A DNA stretch of 64,000 nucleotides from CAWJKP01 sp963843465 (GCA_963843465.1 CAWJKP010000005.1:434001-498000); one strand, 5' to 3'. Positions 1-9,427 are shown, counted from the stretch's first letter. Notes: generated from the sequence alone by a model not told the origin. Program-made: numbers and translations.

Positions 1-798
1 CGCAGAGCTTCTATAGTCTCTTCGTCCATCGCCAGGTGGCCGACGGCCGCAACGGCCTGGGCAACTCCCCGCCCCGCACGGTGGGCAGCTCCGCCAGCCC
101 GTTGTTGAAGATGCTCGACGAGAGCCACTACCAGGTCAAGGTCACGCCGCACGAGTGGCGCACGGTCTGGCTCTGGATCGAATCCGCCGCGCCCTATGCC
201 GGCAGCTATGCGGCCCTGCGAAACCAGCACGACCAGGAGCTGGCCGATCGCGTCACGGGCCGGGTTTTCCACGAGAACGGCGCGTTGTTGGCGACGGCGC
301 TGCGGCCAGTGTCATGCCCTGGGACAGCCGAGTAGCGGCCAGGGCCGGCCCTTGCCCTTCCAGCCCAAGTCCAACGACGCCCGCGGCCTAAAGCGGCCCA
401 AGGGCGTCTTCGAGCGGGTGATCCTGGACAACGACCCTCTAGCGAAGTTCAGCGTCAATGTGCTCCTGGATTTCACCCGGCCGGAGTTGTCGCCGCTCCT
501 CCTCGGCCCGCTGGCCCATGCCGCGGGCGGATACGAAAGCTGCGGCGCGATCTTCAAGGACACCCGCGACCCGGATTACCAGGCCCTGCTGGCGACGATC
601 GCCCAGGGCAAGGCCGAGCTGGATGCCTCGCCGCGCTACGGGAGCCCCGGTTTCAAGCCCAACCCGCAATACATCCGCGAAATGAAGCGTTTCGGCATCC
701 TGCCGGCTTCATTCGACGCGGCAAAGGACCTGATCAACGTCTTCCAGACCGACGAGGCGTATTGGCGGTCGTTCTGGCAGGCGGCGGGGAAAGAATGA
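1..798 (+). pseudogene. Hydrazine-synthase-alpha-like c-type cytochrome, C-terminal part, 5' truncated and frameshifted
   Basis: The gene enters from the left edge. The first frame (to about position 290) reads a conserved tail with HEWRTVWLWIESAAPYAGSY, typical of the large planctomycete family related to the hydrazine synthase alpha subunit. A second frame then carries a heme c attachment motif CGQCH at 301-315, followed by NVLLDFTRPELSPLLLGPLA, PDYQALLATIAQGKAEL and REMKRFGILPASFD, ending at 798. The two frames join into one family-like protein if one base is removed between about 285 and 300, so the gene is frameshifted. Such proteins are usually secreted, heme-binding and of unknown substrate; presence of the family does not imply anammox. 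The N-terminal part lies outside the window. Confidence 0.75.
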
Positions 799-1716
799 GG
801 GAGTAGGCTGGGTCGGGCGCAGCGAGCCCCACCACAAGAATTCGCCCGAAAAATGGGGGGCTCTGCGGGAGAGGGCCGGGGTGGGGGGAATCTACGACTG
901 CGCCAGAGGGCGAAATTTTTGTAGCACGTCTTCCCGTTTTTTTCCCCGCGGGCCCCATCCGGGTGGCGCAGCGATGCTCTCCGCCGCCTGCTCTGGGCGG
1001 CGCAAACTACTGATGGATAATAGGTAGGGTCAAAGCGCCCGTTTTGCGAGTGTTACCATAGAGGCAGTCAGCCGCGCCGACCACCGGCCGGATGTCACCG
1101 CGGGCGCGACACGATTTGGCGCACGGCGCAAAACGGGCCGACAAGAAAAGCAGCACGTGTACCCCCCGCGCGCAACTTTTCGCGCACCTGTCCCCCCGGA
1201 GCGACACTTCTTGGCGTACTTTCGCGTCCCCCGGGGACCTTTTGGGGGCCGCATATCTTTTCCCGGGTGCCGATTTTGTCGCCAGATCCTCTTTCCGCTC
1301 CTCGATCCTCTCGCCCTGGTCTCAAGAAACGCGACCTTTGCAACCGCCTTGCTCGAAAAAGGCGAAAAGCACGCAGATCCCTCCCTCGCAAGTCATCTCC
1401 GCCGCGTGGCAACGCCTGCTCGCTTCGCCGGTCGTCAGGCACGGGGTGCCTGACCTACTTGGCTGGGATGAAAAGGATGCCAGCAGCCATTATTGACAGC
1501 GAGAGAGGCAGAACGTCCTTGGACGGCGTGTCGTTATGTCACTCAGTGGGAATAATGGTTCCTGTCCCCCTTTCTCGGCGCATTAATTCGTCGGATCTCA
1601 TGCCCGGTGCCTATTAGGGGGGCAGCCTTTGCTGTTCTGACGATGTCCGATATCGCAGGGCGGGGCAGAGCGGCATAAAATGGCCGTCGACGAAACGGAA
1701 TTGACAGGAGAAGAAA
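799..1716. other. Non-coding stretch with irregular C-tract-delimited repeats
   Basis: No convincing gene is present, although open frames exist on both strands because of high GC. At 801-860 there is a copy of a dispersed sequence (GGCTGGGTCGGGCGCAGCG) related to sequences near 27830 and 28070. Between about 1160 and 1300, runs of cytosine recur every 30 to 35 bases (starting at 1162, 1192, 1228, 1262 and 1295). The units contain small hairpins, such as GCGCGCAACTTTTCGCGC at 1168-1185. This resembles a decayed tandem array. The 3' end holds the ribosome-binding site of the next gene. Confidence 0.4.
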
Positions 1717-2524
1717 TTGGGGCCCCTCGATATCCCCCGCCTGAATTGGAACGGCTATCTCGGGAACGGGCCTGTCGCTGCCGCGTATCGGGACCTGAAG
1801 AGGTTGACCTCGCGGACGATTGCCCTCCACTCGCGCTCTCTGGTCCCCGCCATCCGCCGAAGCTTCTACTGCGCTTGGAGCAGCGCGATCCACATTTTCA
1901 TCGACGAATACTCACCCAACGCCCACCACGCCGCCGTCCACGAATTGCTCCACGGAATCTTGGTGGAAGAGGGATACCACAAAGTCGCAGCCAGGCTGCC
2001 CAATCCCGTTCAGGAGATCCTCTCGAATGAACTACAGCACCCTGAGATATTCCGCAGGATGGAGGCCTACGGCCTGGACATGGCCCCATACTGGAATGAT
2101 TGGAGCAAGCAGTTGAGGGTCGGTCTGGATGAAATGAAGGGTGAAGCGCACAACGCGCACGCGCGCTTCGCCCATTTCCCGCGCGTCTTTACATGGTTCT
2201 TCTTCCGTCAGGTTTCTGAGCCGTATTTGGCTGAATACTGCGACTTCGATCCAATCGTCTTCCATTCGGCGCAGGCCGCATACGAAGACACGAAGCGAAT
2301 TGGCTTTGGAGATGTGAAGGCCCAGCGGGAGAGCGTCGGGCGTTTCAAGATGCACTGGTCTCAATATTGCGATCGACATCTACCAAAAACTTTGTTCGGA
2401 GCGGGAGATGGCCGCCCAAGTCAGGGGCAGCGAAATCAGGCCGCTTATTGATTTTGAGAAGGCCCGACCTGGCGCAAAGATCATCGAGCTTCTCAGGAAC
2501 AATGGGCTCCGGTTGCCAGGTTAA
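1717..2524 (+). CDS. HEXXH-motif protein of unknown function, probable 3' frameshift
   Basis: I do not recognise the family. A TTG start at 1717 is chosen because AGGAG lies at 1706-1710. The product contains AVHELLHGILVEEGYH near residue 75; HELLH is an HEXXH zinc-protease motif, with a possible downstream Glu ligand. The remainder is rich in aromatic residues and has no signal peptide or membrane segment. The first frame stops at 2451 with a low-complexity end. A second frame from about 2345 reads AIDIYQKLCSEREMAAQV and then a normal-looking end at 2524, so an extra base near 2340-2360 is likely. A metal-dependent peptidase is possible, but only the motif supports it. An HNH nuclease gene follows 180 bp downstream on the same strand. 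Confidence 0.5.
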
Positions 2525-2705
2525 GCACAGGAAAAGGTGTCACGAACCATTGGTTTGCAATCGAGGGGGGGCGAGGGAGAGGGGATAATGGTTTCTGACA
2601 CCTTTCTCCGACTAGTGGTTTGGGATGGCCTATTGCAAGGTGCCGGTGTGGAGCGGTAGGATGTTACTTGTTCTACCCCATTTCCACGTAGTTTGGAGAT
2701 ATACA

Positions 2706-3581
2706 ATGCCCGTCCGACGGATAAAAGGCGCACCGGACGATTTGTACGCCGACAACTCCGATGCCTGTCATCTGGCGCTCCGGCAGCTTGAGGACTTCCT
2801 ACGTGACATCATCGGTTTCTACGTCAGAACAAAGCCTGCCCGCGAGACGACGCTGCGCGTCTATCCAACGAAGACCAGCCAATACCCATTGCTGAATCCC
2901 CGCTTTTGTCGCAATGACTCTGACGATTTCGAGTTTCTCGAAATCACGGTTTGGTCAAAAGGCGACCGCCGCGCCTTGCACCGATACCTGAAGGCTTCCA
3001 GCGACTTCCTCCCTTGCGACGACTTCGATCCTACGGGGAAGCCGGAAAAGAACTCGTGTCACGGCTGGTTCATTCTTCCTGTGCGATTCAAGGCTAAGGA
3101 AATTGACTTTAAGGCTCTCGGCAAGCCGCTTGGCGATCTCTTGCAGTTCTTGAAAAAGGCCCCGCAGCGTGACCAACCAAGTGACCAGACAGAGACGGAA
3201 GAAGAGGCTCGCGATGAATACCGATCATCCGATGAGGTCAGCCCGGGCGTGATCTACAAGGAAGGCGCGACGACGCGGATCACGGTGAACGCCTACGAGC
3301 GCAACGCCGAGGCACGAAGGGTCTGTATCGCCGAGTACGGGACGGCATGCGCAGTGTGCGGATTCGACTTCGGCGAGGTATACGGTGAACTTGGAAAAGG
3401 GTTCACTCACGTTCATCATCTAAAGGACTTGGCAACGATAGGGGAGGAATACGAGGTCGATCCGGTACGGGACTTGCGTCCGGTATGCCCGAACTGTCAC
3501 GCGATGCTGCATCGCGAAGTCCCCGCGATGAGTATCAAGAAACTTCGAGGCCGATTGCAAAAAATGATCCGGCCCTCTTGA
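2706..3581 (+). CDS. HNH endonuclease with uncharacterised N-terminal domain
   Basis: The C-terminal third is a classic HNH (treble-clef, beta-beta-alpha metal) nuclease. It has CAVCGFDF near residue 215, HVHHLKDL near 236 and CPNCHAMLH near 261, where paired cysteines bind structural zinc and the histidines form the active site. The spacing and the DPVRDLRPVCPNC sequence match McrA-like or modification-dependent HNH enzymes. The first 150 residues form a separate domain that I do not recognise, and a charged linker (residues about 155-180) joins the two. ATG 2706 is preferred over upstream starts because GGAG lies 9 bases before it. Family knowledge suggests DNA cleavage in defence or element biology. 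No methylase partner is adjacent. Confidence 0.8.
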   Translation: MPVRRIKGAPDDLYADNSDACHLALRQLEDFLRDIIGFYVRTKPARETTLRVYPTKTSQYPLLNPRFCRNDSDDFEFLEITVWSKGDRRALHRYLKASSDFLPCDDFDPTGKPEKNSCHGWFILPVRFKAKEIDFKALGKPLGDLLQFLKKAPQRDQPSDQTETEEEARDEYRSSDEVSPGVIYKEGATTRITVNAYERNAEARRVCIAEYGTACAVCGFDFGEVYGELGKGFTHVHHLKDLATIGEEYEVDPVRDLRPVCPNCHAMLHREVPAMSIKKLRGRLQKMIRPS

Positions 3582-3597
3582 CAGGATGGCGGGCGAG

Positions 3598-3828
3598 TCG
3601 CAACGGGGCGTAGATGAACCGCGCGTTGAGACGCGATCGTAGTCGCTCGGGCACTTCCAGTTCGCCGTTGAATCCTGTGTCGATAATGGCCTGCCAGCGT
3701 TGACCCCCGGCGTCCAGTTCGATCACGGGGACACCATCTTCGGAAACGATCCCCTCAATCGACCGGAAGTCTCACGACTTCCGCCACGCGGCTGGGACAC
3801 CGACTTCCGAAACGATGCCCTCGATCAA
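3598..3828 (-). pseudogene. Clan AA aspartic protease (retropepsin-like) remnant
   Basis: The minus strand encodes GQRWQAIIDTGFNGELEVPE, containing the catalytic DTG motif of the short retropepsin-like proteases common in planctomycetes and cyanobacteria. The usual family begins with an IEGIV start. Here that start occurs twice: at 3828 (TTG start overlapping the stop of the next gene, then a stop codon 19 codons on) and again near 3780. The C-terminal half is lost, since homology ends after LNARFI near 3615 and the sequence runs into the end of the HNH gene. This indicates partial duplication followed by truncation. A short RWQAII-like echo on the minus strand near 4540-4570 suggests a second scrap. 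Confidence 0.6.
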
Positions 3829-4076
3829 CGGCGACCTCCCTTTCGATAGTAGGTTTCGTACCCCACCCGGACAAAGAACAAGGGGGCTACGGCGCCGGCA
3901 GCGTCTTGTTGAGCGACCACGTCTTGCATTGAGTCGCCGAACCAGACGCGGCCGCTAACCGGGTCAATGCCGGCGGTCTGCCTCACTTTTTCCGACACGT
4001 CATGGTGCTGCTGATATTCCGACCAAATCTCCTGTACTCAGTTGGAATCGGCTTCAGTCCAATTGGAAACGGTCAT
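3825..4076 (-). pseudogene. Small conserved protein paired with the aspartic protease, premature stop
   Basis: An 84-codon frame reads through from ATG at 4076, with SEYQQHHDVSEKVRQTAGID, GRVWFGDSMQDVVAQ and PLFFVRVGYETYYRKGGRR. It is interrupted by TGA at codon 13 (4038-4040), where tryptophan would fit. Its end overlaps the TTG start of the aspartic protease remnant by four bases, as in a translationally coupled pair. A small protein of this kind commonly precedes these short aspartic proteases, but its role is unknown to me. Both members being broken suggests the pair was lost together. Confidence 0.5.
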
Positions 4077-4099
4077 CTTGGTTCTCCTCAAGCTGTAAA

Positions 4100-4265
4100 C
4101 GCCACCACGGGGTTTATCCCCGTGGGGCGATGATTGGCGGCTAGAAACACCGTAACGACCACGCCCGATTTCTTCCCGTGTCCGCCCGGCCGGCTCAGTC
4201 GGCCGGGCGGAAACGGGAAAAAATCGGCACGCCTTGGGGGCGGACGCCTCTAGCCGCCAATCATG
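4100..4265. repeat. Compound inverted repeat, MITE-like
   Basis: Outer arms GATGATTGGCGGCTAG (4129-4144) and CTAGCCGCCAATCAT (4250-4264) enclose a very strong hairpin. Its stem includes TCCGCCCGGCCG facing CGGCCGGGCGGA and is extended by CGATTTcTTCCCGT facing ACGGGAAaAAATCG. A separate hairpin, CCACGGGGTTTATCCCCGTGG, precedes it at 4104-4124. Nothing in it is coding. Confidence 0.6.
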
Positions 4266-4272
4266 GCTCCAC

Positions 4273-4397
4273 GTAACGGTTCACGGCCTGGAAAGTAGCA
4301 GGCACACTCCGTGTGCCGTCCGCTCAAGCGGACAGATGACAACGCGGACGGCACACGGAGTGTGCCTGCTACTATAACGCGGCCCGTGAACGGTTAC
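4273..4397. repeat. Palindromic repeat (GTAGCAGGCAC family) flanked by GTAACGGTTCACGG-type ends
   Basis: A large inverted repeat at 4294-4373 has arms AGTAGCAGGCACACTCCGTG and its complement. A near-identical copy lies at 12399-12475 and a partial copy at 21323-21348. The copy here is itself bordered by GTAACGGTTCACGGCC (4273-4288) and the near-complement GGCCCGTGAACGGTTAC (4381-4397), giving the unit transposon-like ends. Confidence 0.7.
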
Positions 4398-4610
4398 TCG
4401 CTCCAGCGGCAGCCGGCGGTGGCATTTACAGTCTGAGATTCTCCTTATCGTCGCGCTCATCCCAGGCACCCCACCCTAGAATTAGAGCCGGCGTCTGCCG
4501 GGTGGTCAAGTTCGTCGGCGGCCCTCTTGACAGGATAGGGAGAAGCGTCTCTGATAATGGCTTGCCATCTCTTGTGGGGGGCGGTTTCCAGGTAGAGAAA
4601 GGTGCTTTCG

Positions 4611-5183
4611 ATGGACTTGATCGGATCGCAAACCGAACGGAACTTGATGATGGCGTTTGCCGGCGAGTCGCAGGCCCGCAATCGCTACACGTTTTTTGCC
4701 AGCCAGGCCCGCAACGACGGCTACGTGCAGATCTCCCAGGTGTTTGAGGAGACGGCCAACCAGGAGAAGGAGCACGCCAAGCGGTTCTTCAAGCTGCTCC
4801 AGGGCGGCGAGGTGCGGATCGACTGTGCGTTCCCGGCGGGGATCGTCGGCACCACGGCCCAGAACCTGCTGGCGGCCGCCGACGGGGAGCGGCATGAGTG
4901 GTCGCAGTTGTATCCGGGATTCGCCGGCGTGGCGCGGGAAGAGGGTTTCAAGGCCGTGGCGTCGATCTTCGACATGATCTCCGTGGCCGAGAAGCAGCAC
5001 GACCGCCGTTACCGCGGACTGCTGGCGAATGTCGAGGCTGGCCGGGTCTTCCGCCGCAGCCAACCGGTTCGCTGGCGGTGCCTGAACTGCGGCTATGTGC
5101 ATGAAGGCCCGGAAGCCCCCGCCGCCTGCCCCGCCTGTGCTCACCCGCAAGCCTACTTCGAGTTGCTCATGGAGAACTGGTAA
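4611..5183 (+). CDS. rbr: Rubrerythrin
   Basis: Rubrerythrin is a cytoplasmic non-heme di-iron peroxidase that removes hydrogen peroxide using electrons from rubredoxin-type partners. The N-terminal ferritin-like domain has ESQARNRYTFFASQARNDGY and EETANQEKEHAKRFFKLL, with the paired Glu and ExxH iron ligands. The second half has EEGFKAVASIFDMISVAEKQH. The C-terminal rubredoxin domain has CLNCGYVHEG and CPACAHPQAYF, supplying the four cysteines for the FeS4 site. At 191 residues it has family-typical length. ATG 4611 is chosen over GTG 4602 because AGAAAGG ends 8 bases before it. It is monocistronic, followed by a long palindrome. Confidence 0.95.
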   Translation: MDLIGSQTERNLMMAFAGESQARNRYTFFASQARNDGYVQISQVFEETANQEKEHAKRFFKLLQGGEVRIDCAFPAGIVGTTAQNLLAAADGERHEWSQLYPGFAGVAREEGFKAVASIFDMISVAEKQHDRRYRGLLANVEAGRVFRRSQPVRWRCLNCGYVHEGPEAPAACPACAHPQAYFELLMENW

Positions 5184-5189
5184 GGACGA

Positions 5190-5280
5190 GTAGGGTGGGA
5201 CAAGCTCGCGCGAGCGAGCGCCGGCCCACCATGTCCGCTTGGTGGGCCGGCGGCCGCACGGCGGCCTTGTCCCACCCTAC
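5190..5280. repeat. Long inverted repeat after rubrerythrin
   Basis: Arms GTAGGGTGGGACAAG (5190-5204) and CTTGTCCCACCCTAC (5266-5280) are exact complements. Inner GCCGGCCCACCA and TGGTGGGCCGGC also pair. It could end transcription of rbr, but there is no T-run, and similar GTAGGGTGGG sequences recur elsewhere (for example near 28090). Confidence 0.65.
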
Positions 5281-5409
5281 TGTGTAGCCCATCAACAGGC
5301 TGGAAGCCTGTTCTACTTGCTCGGAAATCTTGCCGCACGCCCCAATTGACACGTCGCTGCCTGAACGTGAGAATTACTACCATCTGATCCAAGGTAAGGA
5401 GGCCCCCGC

Positions 5410-8112
5410 ATGAAGACCAAGGAAAGCAAGCATCTCACGCTCAAGGATCGGCTCTCCCGGCTCACCTACCTTCAGGCATGTAAACTCCTCGGGCCGCAAG
5501 GGGCGGAGCTGATCCGCCAGGGATCGGGCTGCGAGGAGGTCGATCTGGACCGCGACGTGTATCTTCGCGGCGATCTGTTTCGCGTGAAGTTCCCCGCGTG
5601 CCAGCGCGGCAAAAACGGTGCCGTGGTGACCATCACCACCATGGCGGCGGCCCGCCAGCGGCTCCGCTTCAACTGCACCGCCTGCGCGACGATCTGCCGG
5701 CACGTCGGCGCCGCGGTGTCGCTGATCCTGGAGGAGAAGACGGCGCTGGGCCTGGCCGCTCCGCCCGACGAAAGCGTGCCCCTGGAGAACCTCAGCGAAT
5801 CGGAGCTCATCGAGGCGGCCCTTCGCGAGCGGCAGGAACGGGCGCAGACCGAAAAGTTCCGTCTCCGCTCCGCCGATCCGGCTGCTCCCTGGACCGACTA
5901 CACGGTCACCAGCGCCCTGTCCGGCAAGACCTACCGCGTGGCGCTGCGCGGCGAGGACCGCGGCCAGTCGTATTGCTCCTGTCCCGATTTCCGCACCAAC
6001 ACCCTGGGCACCTGCAAGCACGTGCTCTACGTGATGGACCGCGTGCGGAGCCGATTCCCGGCCGCCGTGCGGCAAAAGCCCTACCGCAACCGGGAGACGT
6101 TCGTCCACGTGCTTTACGGCGAGGAGTTGGATCTCCACCTGCGGCTGCCCGACCGGCCGGCGCCCGAGATGCTCAAGGCGGCGGGCGATCTGACCGCCGG
6201 ACCGATCGGCGACGTGCGACGGCTGGTCGAGTGCGTGGGCCGGCTGCAGCGGCTGGGGCACGAGGTCAAGGTCTACCCCGACGCCGAGGAGTTGATCCAG
6301 CGGCGTCTTTTCCAGCAGCACCTGGCCGAGCGGACGGCGGAAATGCAGAAGGACCCGCACAAGCACCCCTTGCGCAAGGAGCTTCTGAAGGTCGAGCTGT
6401 TGCCCTACCAGGTCGAGGGCGTGGCCTTTGCCGCGGGCACGGGCCGGGCGATCCTGGCCGACGATATGGGCCTGGGCAAGACCATCCAGGGCGTGGGCAC
6501 GGCCGAGCTCTTGGCCCGCGAGGCCGGCATCCGCCGCGTGCTGGTGGTCTGCCCCGCCTCGCTGAAATCGCAGTGGCGGAGCGAAATCCACCGCTTCTGC
6601 GACCGCAGCGTGCAACTGGTCGTGGGCAGCGCCGCCCAGCGGGCCGACCAGTATGAAAGCGACTGCTTCTTCACCGTCTGCAACTACGAGCAGGTGCTCC
6701 GCGACATCCTGGCCATCGAGCGGACCCGCTGGGACCTGATCATTCTCGACGAAGGGCAGCGAATCAAGAACTGGCAGTCGAAGACCGCCCGGGTGATCAA
6801 GGGGCTCAAGTCGCCCTTCGCCCTGGTGCTTTCCGGCACGCCGCTGGAGAACCGGCTCGACGATCTCTATTCCGTGGTGCAGTTCGTCGACGACCGGCGG
6901 CTGCCCCCGGCCTTCCGCTTCTTCCACCGCCACCGCGTGGTCGACGAGAAGGGAAAGGTGCTGGGCTACAAGAACCTCGACCTGCTGCGGGAGAACCTCC
7001 GTCCGATCCTCCGCCGCCGCACCCGCGAGTCGGTGCTGCAGCAGCTCCCGCCGCGGAGCACGGAGATCGTCCGCATCCCGCCCACCGACGAGCAGTTGGA
7101 GCTGCATGGGACAAACATGCGGATCGTCTCGCAGATCACCCGCAAACCCTACATCAGCGAGATGGACCTGCTGCGGCTGCAAAAGGCGCTGTTGATGTGC
7201 CGCATGGCGGCCGACGGCACCTTCCTGGTGGACAAGCAGCCGCCGGGTTATTCCAGCAAGCTGGAGTACCTGGGAGAACTCCTGGACGGGCTGTTCGACG
7301 GGCCGGACTGCAAGGCGCTGCTCTTCTCCGAGTGGACCACGATGCTCGACCGGATCGAGCCCCTGCTGGCCCGCCGCGGCCTGGACTACGCGCGGCTGGA
7401 CGGCTCCGTGCCCCAGAAAGAGCGACAACAGATTGTCAACCGCTTCTGCGCGGACCCTCGCTGCCGGCTGTTCATCACCACCAACGCCGGCTCGACGGGC
7501 CTGAACCTCCAGGCGGCCAACACGGTGATCAACGTCGACTTGCCCTGGAACCCGGCCGTGCTCGAACAGCGGATCGGCCGGGCGCACCGCATGGGCCAGC
7601 AGCGGCCCGTCCAGGTTTACGTGCTGGTCACCGAGGAGACCATCGAGGAAAACCTGCTTGCTACGCTTTCCGCCAAGCACGACCTGGCCCTGGCGGCGCT
7701 GGATGCGGAATCGGAGGTGACCCAGGTCGACTTCGCCAGCGGGGTCGAAGAGCTGCGGCGGCGGTTGGAGGTCCTCCTCGGCGCCCAGCCCGAGGCCCCG
7801 GTCAACGTCAGCCGCCGGGAAGAGGCCAACCGCCAGTCCGAACAATTCCGCGAGCATCGCGACCGCGTGGCCGCCGCGGGCGGCGAGCTGTTGGGCGCCG
7901 TGTTCCAATTCCTCGGCGAGCTGGTAGCGCAGGGTCCGGCGGCCCCGCCTCCGGAGAACCTCGTCACCCAGGTCCGCCACCGTCTGGCCGAGTGCATCGA
8001 GGAGGACCCCTCAGGCCGGCCGCGTTTGACCGTGACGTTGCCCGATCGCCGCTCGTTGGACACGCTGGCGCAGACGCTTTCCCGGCTGCTGGTGGCCGAG
8101 AATAGGAGTTAG
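5410..8112 (+). CDS. SNF2-family helicase with N-terminal SWIM zinc fingers
   Basis: A 900-residue Snf2/Rad54-type dsDNA translocase. The N-terminal region has a CTACATICRHV cluster (about 91-98) and a second SWIM-type finger YCSCPDF...GTCKHV (about 189-203). The ATPase core has Walker A DDMGLGKT (near 350), a DEGQ box in place of DEAH (near 447) and SGTPLENRLDDL. The C-terminal lobe has NAGSTGLNLQ (near 692) and RIGRAHRMGQ (near 721). Such bacterial HepA-like proteins remodel protein-DNA or RNA polymerase complexes; the exact role is unknown. The start is fixed by AAGGAGG 9 bases upstream of ATG 5410. Large open frames on the opposite strand are GC artefacts. It appears to be a single-gene unit. 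Confidence 0.92.
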   Translation: MKTKESKHLTLKDRLSRLTYLQACKLLGPQGAELIRQGSGCEEVDLDRDVYLRGDLFRVKFPACQRGKNGAVVTITTMAAARQRLRFNCTACATICRHVGAAVSLILEEKTALGLAAPPDESVPLENLSESELIEAALRERQERAQTEKFRLRSADPAAPWTDYTVTSALSGKTYRVALRGEDRGQSYCSCPDFRTNTLGTCKHVLYVMDRVRSRFPAAVRQKPYRNRETFVHVLYGEELDLHLRLPDRPAPEMLKAAGDLTAGPIGDVRRLVECVGRLQRLGHEVKVYPDAEELIQRRLFQQHLAERTAEMQKDPHKHPLRKELLKVELLPYQVEGVAFAAGTGRAILADDMGLGKTIQGVGTAELLAREAGIRRVLVVCPASLKSQWRSEIHRFCDRSVQLVVGSAAQRADQYESDCFFTVCNYEQVLRDILAIERTRWDLIILDEGQRIKNWQSKTARVIKGLKSPFALVLSGTPLENRLDDLYSVVQFVDDRRLPPAFRFFHRHRVVDEKGKVLGYKNLDLLRENLRPILRRRTRESVLQQLPPRSTEIVRIPPTDEQLELHGTNMRIVSQITRKPYISEMDLLRLQKALLMCRMAADGTFLVDKQPPGYSSKLEYLGELLDGLFDGPDCKALLFSEWTTMLDRIEPLLARRGLDYARLDGSVPQKERQQIVNRFCADPRCRLFITTNAGSTGLNLQAANTVINVDLPWNPAVLEQRIGRAHRMGQQRPVQVYVLVTEETIEENLLATLSAKHDLALAALDAESEVTQVDFASGVEELRRRLEVLLGAQPEAPVNVSRREEANRQSEQFREHRDRVAAAGGELLGAVFQFLGELVAQGPAAPPPENLVTQVRHRLAECIEEDPSGRPRLTVTLPDRRSLDTLAQTLSRLLVAENRS

Positions 8113-8262
8113 TGCTCGCGCAGCTTGACAGGGATTCCGCGTGGGCGTAAGATCCGGGTGGGGGGGTAGGTGGGGTCTTTTTGTGATGGGCTCGGCGCCG
8201 TTCTGACGCGCAAGAGAAAGCGGGGCCTCATTTGGGTCGCGCTGTCGAAGGAGATGGTCTTA

Positions 8263-9360
8263 TGACCAGGAAGAAGGGTTTCACGTTGGTCGAGCTACTG
8301 GTGGTCATCACGATCATCGGGATCTTGATGGCGTTGCTCCTGCCGGCCGTGCAAATGGCCCGGGAAGCGGCCCGGCGCAGCCAGTGCCAGAACAATCTCA
8401 AGCAGATTGGTCTGGCGTTGCACGACTTCCATGCGGCGTTGGGCAACTTCCCGCCGGGCGAGGTCGGCGAGAACACCAACGACATCGGCTGGGGCACTTA
8501 CCTGCTGCCCCACCTCGATCAGGTGCCCCTTTACCAGCAGGCCATCGCTGCCCCGATCGGCCTCTGGCCCAAGGGCGGTGCGATCATGCCGGCAGGACAA
8601 AGGTGGAGTCTCCAGCGCCACCGACATCACCGGGTTGACCAGCGTCGTGCAGGTCGACCAGAATATGAGCTCCTATGCCAAGTACACTCTTGCCGTCTTC
8701 CTCTGTCCTTCGGATGTCCTGGCGAAGACCAGCAAGGACGGCTACGGCAAGAGCAATTACCTGGGCTCGATCGGCAATTCGAGCGACAGCACCATGACCG
8801 CCGCCACCAGTTCGGCCCCTGCCACGCCCAACCCCCAGCCGTTCAATCCCCCCATTCTCGGTAGCTGCGGATCGCAGCCGGGCTCGGCGATGAACGGGGT
8901 CCTCGTCTTGTCCAACGACAAAAACAACGTCTGGGTCGTGTCGATCGCGGACATCCGCGACGGCACGAGCAATACGATCGCCGTGGGCGAAGCCACGACC
9001 TCGTTGAACGTCACGGTGATGGACAATTCGCAGCGGCAGTTCCCCATCTGGGCCGGCGGCAACCCGACCACGGACCCCAACTCTCCGGGCAGCAACAAAA
9101 CCGCGTGCGACGGCAATTTCGGCTCCTGCCTGCGGTTTGCCGGTGGAGTGACCACCTCGGGCGGACCCCCCGATTACACGATCAACTACAACAAGACTCT
9201 TGCCGATTCGGACTTGTCGTTCGCCAGCAGCCATCCCGGCGGGGCACAGTTCCTCTTCGCCGACGGCTCGGTCCACTTCCTCACCGAGGGCATCGACTCC
9301 GAGCAGTACCGCCGGCTGGGCAACCGCAACGACGGTTTGCCGGTCAGTATCCCGCAGTGA
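8263..9360 (+). CDS. DUF1559 (SBP_bac_10) pilin-like protein, frameshifted
   Basis: This belongs to the very large planctomycete DUF1559 family. The N terminus is a type IV pilin prepilin sequence, KKGFTLVELLVVITIIGILM, followed by MAREAARRSQCQNNLKQIGLALHDF. The C-terminal half has the DGTSNTIAVGE and FADGSVHFLTE signatures. It is exported and cleaved by prepilin peptidase; its function is unknown but probably relates to surface structures. The start has AAGGAGATGG upstream. The N-terminal frame is lost at about 8590-8600 and the family sequence continues in the next frame to 9360, so one extra base is present. No downstream partner follows; the next gene is convergent. Confidence 0.85.
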
Positions 9361-9427
9361 TGACGTGGTCGGCGGCTGGTGCTCACCCGAGCCTTTCCCG
9401 AAGGGAGAGGGAGACTCGAGCGAAGCG

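Noticed and set aside
1..798. Evidence for anammox metabolism from the hydrazine-synthase-like protein
   Set aside because: This alpha-subunit-like family is widespread in non-anammox planctomycetes, and no beta/gamma subunits or hydrazine dehydrogenase are present.
5377..7980. An 867-codon open frame opposite the SNF2 helicase
   Set aside because: Low-complexity Arg/Gly/Leu composition with no family features, antisense to a complete, motif-rich helicase. It is a GC-driven shadow frame.
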